NCBI RefSeq assembly: GCF_000010985.1
Contig: NC_013939.1
Coordinates: forward strand, 248,001 to 312,000
Direction: 5' to 3'
Length of the DNA stretch: 64,000 nucleotides
Source of the DNA: Deferribacter desulfuricans SSM1
GTDB taxonomy: Bacteria; Chrysiogenota; Deferribacteres; Deferribacterales; Deferribacteraceae
Of the stretch, positions 38,805-47,219 are shown one piece after another. The translations under genes and the position numbers were made by a program. Every line of letters begins with the position of its first letter. Within the stretch, counting starts at the first letter, position 1. The notes under the pieces were generated by a model. It was not told the origin of the DNA and did no database searches. It saw only the letters and a program-made list of their open reading frames with translations.

Positions 38805-39794
38805 ATGAACAGTGAAAATCAACTTGTCATTTTTGAAGACAAAGATAAAAAAGTTGAAGTCAGATTAGAGAAGGAAACAATATGGTTAAACCTTAGTCAA
38901 ATTTCAACACTTTTCGACAAAGATAAATCTGTTATTTCAAGACACATTAAAAATATTTTTGAATCCGGAGAATTAAATAGGGGGTCAACTGTTGCAAAAT
39001 TTGCAACAGTTCAAATAGAGGGAAAAAGAAAAGTAAAAAGGACAATTGAATATTTTAATCTTGATGTCATAATATCTGTTGGCTATCGTGTAAACTCAAG
39101 AAAAGCTACTCAATTTAGAATCTGGGCTACAAATGTTTTGAAGAACTATCTTATAAAAGGGTATGCAATAAATGAAAAAAAACTCACACAAGAAAAACTT
39201 AAAGAACTAGAAAATACAATTAAATTTATAAAAGAAAACATTAATACACCTTCACTTACAGCATCTGAAGCAAAAGGGATGCTTGAGATTATAGAAAAGT
39301 ATGCTTTGGTGTGGAGATGGATAGAAGAGTACGACACAGGAAAGATTGAAGCAAAAATTACGAGAGAGGTTAAAAAAAAGATAAGTTATGAAGATGCAAA
39401 AGAGGCAATAGAAGAACTTAAAAATTATTTAATAGAAAGAAATGAAGCGTCAGAAATTTTTGGAATTGAACGGGATAGAGGGCTTTTTGAAAGTGCATTA
39501 AATAACATTTATCAAAGTTTTTCAGGCAAAGAGCTTTATCCATCCTTTGAAGAAAAAGCGGCAAATCTGTTATATTTGATTATAAAAAATCATCCATTTG
39601 TTGATGGTAACAAAAGGATTGGGGCTTTGCTATTTTTGAAGTTTTTATACGAAAACTTATCAAAAGAGGAGCTATTTCATAGATTCAACAGTAATACTTT
39701 AACTGCTTTGTGCTATCTTGTAGCTGCAAGCCCCCCAGAGCAAAAAGAGCAATTAATAAAACTTATAATGAATTTCATAGCGTTTGAAGGGTGA
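38805..39794 (+). CDS. RhuM-like DNA-binding domain fused to a Fic/Doc domain
   Basis: 329 residues. 1-120 match RhuM-family N-termini (IWLNLSQISTLFDKDKSVIS, RTIEYFNLDVIISVGYRVNS). A helical linker is followed by a Fic/Doc domain with HPFVDGNKRIGALLFLKFL at about 265. The GNKR ending resembles Doc, which phosphorylates EF-Tu, rather than AMPylating Fic enzymes with GNGR. Such genes often sit between hsdM and hsdS. Whether it is a toxin, modifier or regulator is unknown. Starts three bases after hsdM. Confidence 0.85.
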   Translation: MNSENQLVIFEDKDKKVEVRLEKETIWLNLSQISTLFDKDKSVISRHIKNIFESGELNRGSTVAKFATVQIEGKRKVKRTIEYFNLDVIISVGYRVNSRKATQFRIWATNVLKNYLIKGYAINEKKLTQEKLKELENTIKFIKENINTPSLTASEAKGMLEIIEKYALVWRWIEEYDTGKIEAKITREVKKKISYEDAKEAIEELKNYLIERNEASEIFGIERDRGLFESALNNIYQSFSGKELYPSFEEKAANLLYLIIKNHPFVDGNKRIGALLFLKFLYENLSKEELFHRFNSNTLTALCYLVAASPPEQKEQLIKLIMNFIAFEG

Positions 39795-39963
39795 AATGTG
39801 AAGGATGAAGTGTGAAGTATGAAGTATGAAAATCAGTTATTAATTTTAGGGATACTGTTTCCATTTTGGAAGAAGTTGAAATTTTATAAAAATTCAACCT
39901 GTGCAATTTTGGAACAGGTTGCTTTATCTTTATATGAAATAAAATAAGTTAATAAAGGAGATT
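39795..39963. promoter_or_regulatory. Spacer with tandem short repeats and a hairpin
   Basis: Starts with tandem GTGAAGTATGAA-like units (39791-39830). Farther on, CAACCTGT pairs with ACAGGTTG over an 11-base loop near 39896-39923. It may terminate or attenuate the hsdM-rhuM part before the AlbA-like gene. Confidence 0.4.
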
Positions 39964-41424
39964 ATGAAGTTAGAGAAGGTTTTACATCAACCAGAAAACA
40001 GAAAGCTTGAATTTAAAGAAACATTGCCAAATAAATCTGATTTATGTAAAACCGTTATATCATTTGCCAATGATGCCGGCGGTGAACTTTATATTGGCAT
40101 CAAAGACAATCCGAGAGAAGTAATTGGAGTGCCGGAAGAAGATTTATTACAGATAGAAGAAATAATTAGTAGTACTATTCATGATAATTGCTATCCTCTT
40201 ATTTTGCCAGAAATTTTATTTGCGAATTACAATGGGAAATATGTTGTAATAGTTAAAATATTCAAAGGCAATACTCCACCATATTATCTGAAAAGCAAAG
40301 GAAAAGAAAATGGAACCTTTATTAGAGTTGGTTTAACAAATCGTCTTGCCAATAAAGAGATTATTGAAGAATTAGAAAGACAAAAGCAAGGCATATCATT
40401 TGACTCGTTGCCTGTATATTCAAAAAGTGTAGATGAGTTGGATATTTCACTTTTTGCCCATCAGTTCGAAGAAACTGTAGGGGAGAAATTAACTAAAACC
40501 ATTTTAAATAAACTAAATCTGGTAGTTAAAGACCAGAATAGACAGTTTCCCACAAACGCTTTAATATTGTTATCAAACGATGAAATTAGAAATAAACTTT
40601 TCCCCTTTGCAAAAATAGAGTGTGCAAGGTTTAAAGGAACTATACCCGGAGATTTTATTGACCAAAAGACTATTGATGAGCCTTTGAGTTTTCAGGCAGA
40701 AGAAGCCTATAAATTTGTTTTAAGGCATATTTCTCAAGGCTCGACATATGAAGGAGTTTATAGGAAAGACAGGTGGGAGTATCCAGTTATTGCCATTCGT
40801 GAAGTTATAAGAAATGCGGTAATTCACAGAGACTATTCTTTAAAGGGCAAAGACATAAAAATTGCCATTTTTGACGATAAAATTGAGATTACAAGCCCCG
40901 GTAAATTAATGCCTACTATTGACTTTGACGATATGGAATCTGGCCAGTCAGACATAAGAAACAAAGTTCTGGCATCAGTGTTTAAAAAACTTGGTATTAT
41001 CGAACAATGGGGAAACGGATTAAGATTAATTGCTGATGATTTAAGAAAATATCCGGAAATAAAATTTGAATGGAGTGAGCCTGGAATTTCCTTTAGGGTA
41101 ACATTTAGAAAAATAAACTACAGTCCAGAAACCAAAAAAACTGCTTTAACAGAATCTGCGGACGATTACGGCCGATTACGGACGGTTGCGGACGATTACG
41201 AACGATTACGAACGATTGCGAATGATTACGAACGATTAACGTTGGAAGAGAAGGAGATATTACTTTATATTTTAGATAACGGAAAAATCACAAGGAAGAA
41301 AGCAACTGAAATCCTTAATATTCAAAAAACCAAAGCACACAAAATTTTAAGCTCATTAGTTGAAAAAAATCTTATTCAAAGACAAGGAAAAGGTAGAAGC
41401 ACATATTATGTTTTGAAGAATTAA
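39964..41424 (+). CDS. AlbA_2/Schlafen-type DNA-binding protein with HATPase domain
   Basis: 486 residues. The N-terminal AlbA_2 (divergent AAA_4) domain shows LEFKETLPNKSDLCKTVISF and DAGGELYIGIKDN. An HATPase_c_4 domain follows at about 270-370 (VIRNAVIHRDYSLKG, NGLRLIADDLRKY). A repetitive linker lies at about 399-428, then a winged helix at the C-terminus (ILDNGKITRKKATEILNIQK). Proteins of this layout are probable transcription regulators; position suggests control of the R-M cargo. GGAG precedes the ATG. Confidence 0.83.
   Translation: MKLEKVLHQPENRKLEFKETLPNKSDLCKTVISFANDAGGELYIGIKDNPREVIGVPEEDLLQIEEIISSTIHDNCYPLILPEILFANYNGKYVVIVKIFKGNTPPYYLKSKGKENGTFIRVGLTNRLANKEIIEELERQKQGISFDSLPVYSKSVDELDISLFAHQFEETVGEKLTKTILNKLNLVVKDQNRQFPTNALILLSNDEIRNKLFPFAKIECARFKGTIPGDFIDQKTIDEPLSFQAEEAYKFVLRHISQGSTYEGVYRKDRWEYPVIAIREVIRNAVIHRDYSLKGKDIKIAIFDDKIEITSPGKLMPTIDFDDMESGQSDIRNKVLASVFKKLGIIEQWGNGLRLIADDLRKYPEIKFEWSEPGISFRVTFRKINYSPETKKTALTESADDYGRLRTVADDYERLRTIANDYERLTLEEKEILLYILDNGKITRKKATEILNIQKTKAHKILSSLVEKNLIQRQGKGRSTYYVLKN
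41158..41247 (+). repeat. 30-base tandem repeat inside the AlbA/HATPase gene
   Basis: Nearly three units starting at 41158, 41188 and 41218, coding for ADDYGRLRTV, ADDYERLRTI and ANDYERLTLE. The bases are built on acgattacg and are richer in CG than the surrounding gene. Because the unit is a multiple of three, slippage would change linker length without breaking the frame. Confidence 0.85.
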
Positions 41425-41478
41425 GAATTAAGGAGGATAAAAAAAAGAATTTTTAAATAATAAGGGGACCTGTTAGAA

Positions 41479-42351
41479 ATGGACGAAGAAATAATACGAA
41501 TTGAAGACATTAAAACCAAAATTCATACCATAAGAGGTGTTCAGGTAATGCTTGATAGTGACCTTGCAAAACTTTATGGTGTAGAAGTTAGAGTTTTGAA
41601 TCAGGCGGTAAAAAGGAATAAAGAAAGATTCCCCGAAGATTTCATGTTTCAACTTACAAAAGAAGAATATGAATCTTTAAGATCACAAATTGTGATCTCA
41701 AGTTGGGGTGGGAGACGATATCTTCCCTATGCCTTTACTGAGCAAGGCGTAGCAATGCTTTCAGCAGTATTGAGAAGTAAGACCGCAATAGATGTAAGCA
41801 TAAAAATAATGAAGGCATTTGTTGCTATGAGAAAATTTATCATTAAAAACGCTGAAATCTTTTCCCGTTTGGAAAAGATTGAATATAAACTAACAGACCA
41901 TGATAAAAAATTTGAGGTATTATTCAAGGCTCTTGAGAGCAAAGAAGAAAGCCCCACACAAGGCATATTCTTTGATGGACAAATTTTTGATGCTTACAAA
42001 TTTGTTAGTGATTTAATCCGTTCAGCAAACAAATCTATTATTTTAATAGATAATTACATAGATGAAAGCGTGTTTACTTTATTAACTAAAAGAAAACCAG
42101 ATGTAAAAGCTATTATATTCGTTGGAAAAATAACAAAACAGATTAAACTGGATCTAAAAAAACACAATGCTCAGTACCAACCTGTTGAAGTAAAGGAACT
42201 CAAAAATATACACGATAGATTTTTGATAATAGATAATAAAGATGTTTATCACATTGGGGCGTCACTAAAAGACTTAGGCAAAAAAGTATTTGCCTTTTCA
42301 AAAATGAATAAGGAAGGATTGAAAATTTTGGAGAGGGTGAAAAATGACTGA
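41479..42351 (+). CDS. ORF6N-domain protein with PLD-like C-terminus
   Basis: 290 residues. 1-120 are ORF6N/KilA-N-type (IHTIRGVQVMLDSDLAKLYG, RFPEDFMFQLTKEEYESLR, YAFTEQGVAMLSAVLRS). A coiled segment at about 125-155 is followed by a phospholipase D-like half (SIILIDNYIDESVFTLL, HDRFLIIDNKDVYHIGASL). The second motif resembles the PLD HxK(x4)D site with Arg for Lys, so nuclease activity is doubtful. Similar genes are frequent R-M companions. Overlaps hsdS by eight bases. Confidence 0.82.
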   Translation: MDEEIIRIEDIKTKIHTIRGVQVMLDSDLAKLYGVEVRVLNQAVKRNKERFPEDFMFQLTKEEYESLRSQIVISSWGGRRYLPYAFTEQGVAMLSAVLRSKTAIDVSIKIMKAFVAMRKFIIKNAEIFSRLEKIEYKLTDHDKKFEVLFKALESKEESPTQGIFFDGQIFDAYKFVSDLIRSANKSIILIDNYIDESVFTLLTKRKPDVKAIIFVGKITKQIKLDLKKHNAQYQPVEVKELKNIHDRFLIIDNKDVYHIGASLKDLGKKVFAFSKMNKEGLKILERVKND

Positions 42352-43510
42352 AAAAGTACCCAAAGGGTGGAAAAGAGTTAAGCTGGGAGATGTGGCTGTT
42401 ATTAATCCTTCTGAGATATTAAAGAAAGGTACGCTTGCCAAAAAAGTTCCAATGGAAGCTTTACATCCTTTCACTAAGAAAATTTCCATTTATGAAATAA
42501 AACCATTTAATGGCGGGGTAAAATTTAGGAATGGTGATACTTTGGTTGCAAGAATTACACCGAGTTTAGAGAATGGGAAGACAGCTTATGTTGATATCTT
42601 AGAAGAGAATGAGATAGGTTTTGGATCTACAGAATTTATTGTCTTAAGAGAAAAAAAGGGTCTATCTGATAGTCATTTTTTATACTATTTTGCTATTTCA
42701 CCTGAGTTTAGGGATGTTGCTATAAAATCAATGACAGGGAGCACAGGAAGACAGAGAGTACAAACAGATGTTGTTTTTAATTACAAGTTTCTATTTCCTC
42801 CCCTTTCCGAACAAAAAGCCATAGCCTCTGTGCTTTCATCTCTTGATGATAAAATAGACCTGCTGCAGCGCCAAAATCAAACACTTGAACAAATGGCTGA
42901 GACTCTTTTTAGAAAGTGGTTTATAGAAGACGCAAAAGAGGATTGGGAAGAAAAACCTTTAGATACAATAGCAAACTTTTTAAATGGTCTCGCTTGTCAA
43001 AAATATCCTCCAAAGAATAATTTTGATAAACTACCTGTTTTAAAAATTAAAGAATTAAAAAACGGCTTTAGTGAAAATTCAGATTGGGCTACTTCTGATG
43101 TTCCTTCTGAATATATTGTTGTTAATGGTGATGTCATTTTTTCTTGGTCTGGTAGCTTAATTGTAAAAATATGGGATGGTGAAAAATGCGTTTTAAATCA
43201 ACATCTTTTTAAAGTTACATCTGAAAAATATCCAAAGTGGTTTTATTATTTTTGGATTAAATATTATTTGCAACAATTCATTACAATTGCTGAAAGTAAA
43301 GCTACAACAATGGGGCACATAAAAAGAGACGATTTATCAAAGGCATTAGTATTAGTGCCTCCAGATGAAGAGCTTTTAAAGATGGACAAAGAAATATCTC
43401 CATTTATTGAAAAAATTATTGCTATAAATAATCAAATTCGCACCCTTGCAAAATTAAGAGATACACTTTTGCCAAAGCTAATGAGTGGAGAAGTGAGGGT
43501 GAAATTATGA
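42344..43510 (+). CDS. hsdS: Type I R-M specificity subunit HsdS
   Basis: 388 residues with the standard duplicated plan: target-recognition domain 1 (about 1-145), conserved helix 1 (PLSEQKAIASVLSSLDDKID then LLQRQNQTLEQMAETLFRKW), domain 2 (about 200-345), and conserved helix 2 ending LPKLMSGEVRVKL. It sets the bipartite DNA target for both methylation and cleavage. Intact, and overlaps the SIR2 gene by four bases, implying coupled translation. Confidence 0.94.
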   Translation: MTEKVPKGWKRVKLGDVAVINPSEILKKGTLAKKVPMEALHPFTKKISIYEIKPFNGGVKFRNGDTLVARITPSLENGKTAYVDILEENEIGFGSTEFIVLREKKGLSDSHFLYYFAISPEFRDVAIKSMTGSTGRQRVQTDVVFNYKFLFPPLSEQKAIASVLSSLDDKIDLLQRQNQTLEQMAETLFRKWFIEDAKEDWEEKPLDTIANFLNGLACQKYPPKNNFDKLPVLKIKELKNGFSENSDWATSDVPSEYIVVNGDVIFSWSGSLIVKIWDGEKCVLNQHLFKVTSEKYPKWFYYFWIKYYLQQFITIAESKATTMGHIKRDDLSKALVLVPPDEELLKMDKEISPFIEKIIAINNQIRTLAKLRDTLLPKLMSGEVRVKL

Positions 43511-46500
43511 ATTACAACAAAATTTTACCTATCCCAAACGTTCCTCAAGAAATAATTGATGCAGTTAATTATAAAAAGTTAGCTGTTTTTATTGGGGCTG
43601 GAGTATCAAGGCTTTTAGGGAGTGCAGGTTGGGATGAACTGGCATATAATCTTATCAAGACTTGTTTTGAAAAAAAACTTATTAATTATAGAGAGTCTGA
43701 CTCTTTAAAACAACTTAAAGACCCTAAAAAAATAATTACTATTTGCTATCATCTTTTAAAAAAAAGTAATAATAAAGAAATTTATTATAAAACACTTGAA
43801 AATGCTATTAAAGCTAATACAGACCGTCTAAATTCACAAAATATTTATGATGAAATATATAGACTAAGAGCTTTATTTATTACAACAAATATTGATAGTC
43901 ATTTTCATAAATACTTTGAACCAGCTAACATTGTATTTAAAGAAAATGAATTTATACCCTCAAATATTGATAGAAATAAACTTTATCATATACATGGCTG
44001 CTTAGAAAAAGATAGAAATTCCATTATTTTTACAGTTCCTGATTATATTAAGAGATACAACCAGGAAAAATTTAATAATTTTCTGAAAAAAATTTTTGAA
44101 GAATATATAGTATTGTTTTTAGGATATGGATTAGCGGAATTTGAATTACTTGATTTTTTGATAACAAAATCTGAAAAACGGTCGAAATATAAGGAATTAA
44201 AACATTTTATACTTATTCCATTTTATCGTGGCGAGGAGAACATACTTTCATTTGAACGTTATTATTATAATTCTATGGGTATTGAGGTTATCCCTTATGA
44301 AAAAGATGAAAAGGGATATGAACAACTTTATGAAGTTTTAAAAAATTGGAATGAAGAAATTAATCAGGTTTCTGGATACTTATATGATACTTATGAGTAT
44401 TTAGAAAAATTCGCAAATAACTATGAAAAATCTGAGGAAGATAAAGTTTTTCAACTTATAAAAAATGATGAGCCTCAAAGGCATTATTTTTTTAAATGTC
44501 TTGCTTCTACGAGTAATCCATTTCCATGGTTAAAACCGTTAAAAGAAAAAGTATATTTTAATCCAGCAGATAACCCTAAACCTCAAGAAGTTCCTGATAA
44601 AAAAGGATATTTTTTTATACCTCACTGGAATATTCTTGGATATTTAGAAAATGTAGCTAAAAAGAACAAAGAAGCCCCTTCAGACGAAATAACGAATTTA
44701 TTATTAGAAATAATTCAGGAAATTATAGATTATAAAGATGAAAATGGAGAAAGGATTGAAAATTATAGAACTGATTGGGTAATGGTAAAAGTTATTTTTT
44801 CATTGCCAATTGAAAAGATAAGCAATAAACATATAGAGTTTGTAAAAATAGCCTTAAATTCAAAATGGGATAGTTTATTAGTTTCATCTGAGATAAAAGA
44901 AACTGTACTTCCTAAATTGCTAAATGAAGGAGAAAAAGCAAAAAATTTAATTTTAGAATTATTAAAGGTTATTTTGGATTATAAGAAGATTAAAAAAGAC
45001 TCTATTTTGGGAGAAGAAGATTCTTTTGATTACGTACCAATAATGGGTGAATATTGGCTTTATGAATCTTTAAAAGTCTATAAGCCACAAATATCCAAAA
45101 TCTGCGGACTTGAGGCTGCTAAAATTGCTATCCAAAAAATTAAAGAAATAGTAACTAAAGATAAAACACAATTTTATCCTATTTGGATACCAACAATAGA
45201 AGACAATCCACAAACAAGTTTTCCTGATAAATATCAAAATCTGTTAGTTTATTTTGTAAGAAATATGTTTGAATTTTCAAAACCTCAAGAAATAAAAGAA
45301 GTTATAAAAAATTTATTGAATGAAGAACATTCTATATTTAAAAGAATTGCTATTTATATAATTAATCAACACTATAAAGAATTAAACCAATTATTATGGA
45401 CTTGGGGAAGAAATCCATTAGATGAAATTTCTGTAAAACATGAACTATTTGAACTATTCAAAAGTCATGCAAAAGATTTTTCAGATGAACAGATTGAAAA
45501 GATTATAGAATGGATTGAGTCTAAAAATTATTATATACCTGAAGAGATAAAAACTGATGAACAGAAAAAAGAAAAATTTCTTGCGTATCAAAAAAAAGAA
45601 TGGCTTTATTCGCTTTTAAACTCAGGAAATCCTAAGATTGTTGAGCTTTATAATAAATACAACTATTTAGATCCTACAGAACTTAAACATCCTGGCTTTG
45701 ATTTTTGGATGGAAACCAAATGGGGTTATGAAAGTTTAGTAGATATAGAAGAATTTCTTAATAAATCTAATGAAGAAATAGCAAAATATTTAGATAGTTT
45801 TAAAGATAAGGAAAATATAGATATGGAAGGAATTGCTGACTCTTTTAGAAATGCTGTAAAAGAAAATCCAGAAAAGTTTACTGCAAATATGAAACCATTT
45901 CTTAAAATTCAAAGAATTTATCAATACTCACTATTATGGGGATTAAAAGAGGCTTGGAATTTAAAAAAGCCAATTAATTGGGATATAGTATTTGATTTTA
46001 TTAGTGATTTAATTTCATCAGATGATTTTTGGAATGAAGAATATAAAATTTACAATTATAGGAATTGGATAATATCACAAATAGCAGAACTGATTGAAGA
46101 AGGAACTAAAGATGATAAACATGCTTTTGAACCCAAACTTTTACAAAAAGCAGAAAAAATATCATTAATTCTTGCAGAAAAAACCGAATCTGAACTTCCT
46201 GATATGCTTGATATAGTTACATCGGTCTTAAATTCAACTAAAGGTAAAATATTTTCAGCTATGATAAATTATTCTTTGAGATATGCTCGCTTGTATAAAA
46301 CAGAAAGTGAAGAGAGATGGATTAAAAGTATAAAAGAAGAATTTACCAAAAGGCTTAACCGCAATATTGATCCTTCTATTGAGTTTTCAGTAATTTTAGG
46401 ACAATATTTAGCCAATCTTTACTGGCTTGATAAAAAATGGGTAATTAATCATATTAATCAAATTTTCCCTAAAGAAAACGAAACTCATTGGCAAGCTGCT

Positions 46501-47217
46501 TTTACAGGTTATCTATTTTATTCTTCAAGGATTTATAAAGATATTTATTTTTTACTTAGAGAAAACAATCACTATTTAAAAGCAATAAAGACAAGTTTTA
46601 AAGATGAACATATTACTGAAAGACTTGCTCAACATATAGCTATAGGATATATAGAAGATTGGGAAAATTTAGATGATGAAAAAAGCTTAATTTCACAGTT
46701 AATTGAAAATGGAAACAAAAAACAACTTTTAGCAATAATAACTTTCTTTTGGATGATGAGAGAAGGTATTAACGATAAAATAAAAACAAAAATAAAACCT
46801 TTATGGAAAGCAATTTTTGAAAAAACAATAGAAAACAAGGAATCTTCTGAAAATCAAGAAGTGATTTCAAAACTTATTACATGGTTAATATTAATTGGTG
46901 AAATAGATGATGAAGTTTTTGAATGGTTAAAACCTGCAGTAAGGTATTCTTCTAAATATCATAATACTACATTTCTATCAGAATATTTAATGAAACATGT
47001 ATCAAAAACTCCTAAGAAAGTAGGGGAACTTTATATTGAAATGCTAAATAATAATATATATTTAGATTATAAAGTTGAGGATATTCAGAAAACAATAAAA
47101 ATACTATATAAAAGAGGAGAAAAATATTTAGCAGATAGAATATGTAACTTATATGGAGCCAGAGGTTTTGATTTTTTACGTGATATTTATTTTGAGTATA
47201 ACAAAAAAGAGAGTTAG
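43507..47217 (+). CDS. Large SIR2-domain protein (DSR-like), embedded in the R-M operon
   Basis: 1236 residues. The N-terminal SIR2 fold (about 20-290) has FIGAGVSRLLGSAGW at 29-43, FITTNIDSHF (Asn128, Asp130), HIHG with the likely catalytic His163, and LFLGYGLAEFELLDFL at 203-218. These match defence sirtuins that hydrolyse NAD; DSR2 uses an equivalent Asn/His pair. The remaining about 900 residues are helical, charged and Trp/Lys-rich without a named domain, probably an alpha-solenoid sensor. ATGA overlap with hsdS and a two-base gap to hsdR place it firmly in the operon. By eye it is much more AT-rich than hsdM and hsdR, suggesting separate acquisition. No deacetylase-type Zn site is seen. 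Confidence 0.88.
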   Translation: MNYNKILPIPNVPQEIIDAVNYKKLAVFIGAGVSRLLGSAGWDELAYNLIKTCFEKKLINYRESDSLKQLKDPKKIITICYHLLKKSNNKEIYYKTLENAIKANTDRLNSQNIYDEIYRLRALFITTNIDSHFHKYFEPANIVFKENEFIPSNIDRNKLYHIHGCLEKDRNSIIFTVPDYIKRYNQEKFNNFLKKIFEEYIVLFLGYGLAEFELLDFLITKSEKRSKYKELKHFILIPFYRGEENILSFERYYYNSMGIEVIPYEKDEKGYEQLYEVLKNWNEEINQVSGYLYDTYEYLEKFANNYEKSEEDKVFQLIKNDEPQRHYFFKCLASTSNPFPWLKPLKEKVYFNPADNPKPQEVPDKKGYFFIPHWNILGYLENVAKKNKEAPSDEITNLLLEIIQEIIDYKDENGERIENYRTDWVMVKVIFSLPIEKISNKHIEFVKIALNSKWDSLLVSSEIKETVLPKLLNEGEKAKNLILELLKVILDYKKIKKDSILGEEDSFDYVPIMGEYWLYESLKVYKPQISKICGLEAAKIAIQKIKEIVTKDKTQFYPIWIPTIEDNPQTSFPDKYQNLLVYFVRNMFEFSKPQEIKEVIKNLLNEEHSIFKRIAIYIINQHYKELNQLLWTWGRNPLDEISVKHELFELFKSHAKDFSDEQIEKIIEWIESKNYYIPEEIKTDEQKKEKFLAYQKKEWLYSLLNSGNPKIVELYNKYNYLDPTELKHPGFDFWMETKWGYESLVDIEEFLNKSNEEIAKYLDSFKDKENIDMEGIADSFRNAVKENPEKFTANMKPFLKIQRIYQYSLLWGLKEAWNLKKPINWDIVFDFISDLISSDDFWNEEYKIYNYRNWIISQIAELIEEGTKDDKHAFEPKLLQKAEKISLILAEKTESELPDMLDIVTSVLNSTKGKIFSAMINYSLRYARLYKTESEERWIKSIKEEFTKRLNRNIDPSIEFSVILGQYLANLYWLDKKWVINHINQIFPKENETHWQAAFTGYLFYSSRIYKDIYFLLRENNHYLKAIKTSFKDEHITERLAQHIAIGYIEDWENLDDEKSLISQLIENGNKKQLLAIITFFWMMREGINDKIKTKIKPLWKAIFEKTIENKESSENQEVISKLITWLILIGEIDDEVFEWLKPAVRYSSKYHNTTFLSEYLMKHVSKTPKKVGELYIEMLNNNIYLDYKVEDIQKTIKILYKRGEKYLADRICNLYGARGFDFLRDIYFEYNKKES

Positions 47218-47219
47218 CA

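Noticed and set aside
43507-44380. SIR2 domain as a protein deacetylase
   Set aside because: The four-Cys zinc site of classical sirtuins is not visible, and the overall layout matches defence NADases.
43507-47217. Thoeris or SIR2-HerA system
   Set aside because: No TIR gene or SLOG domain, and no HerA ATPase neighbour; the adjacent genes are hsdS and hsdR.
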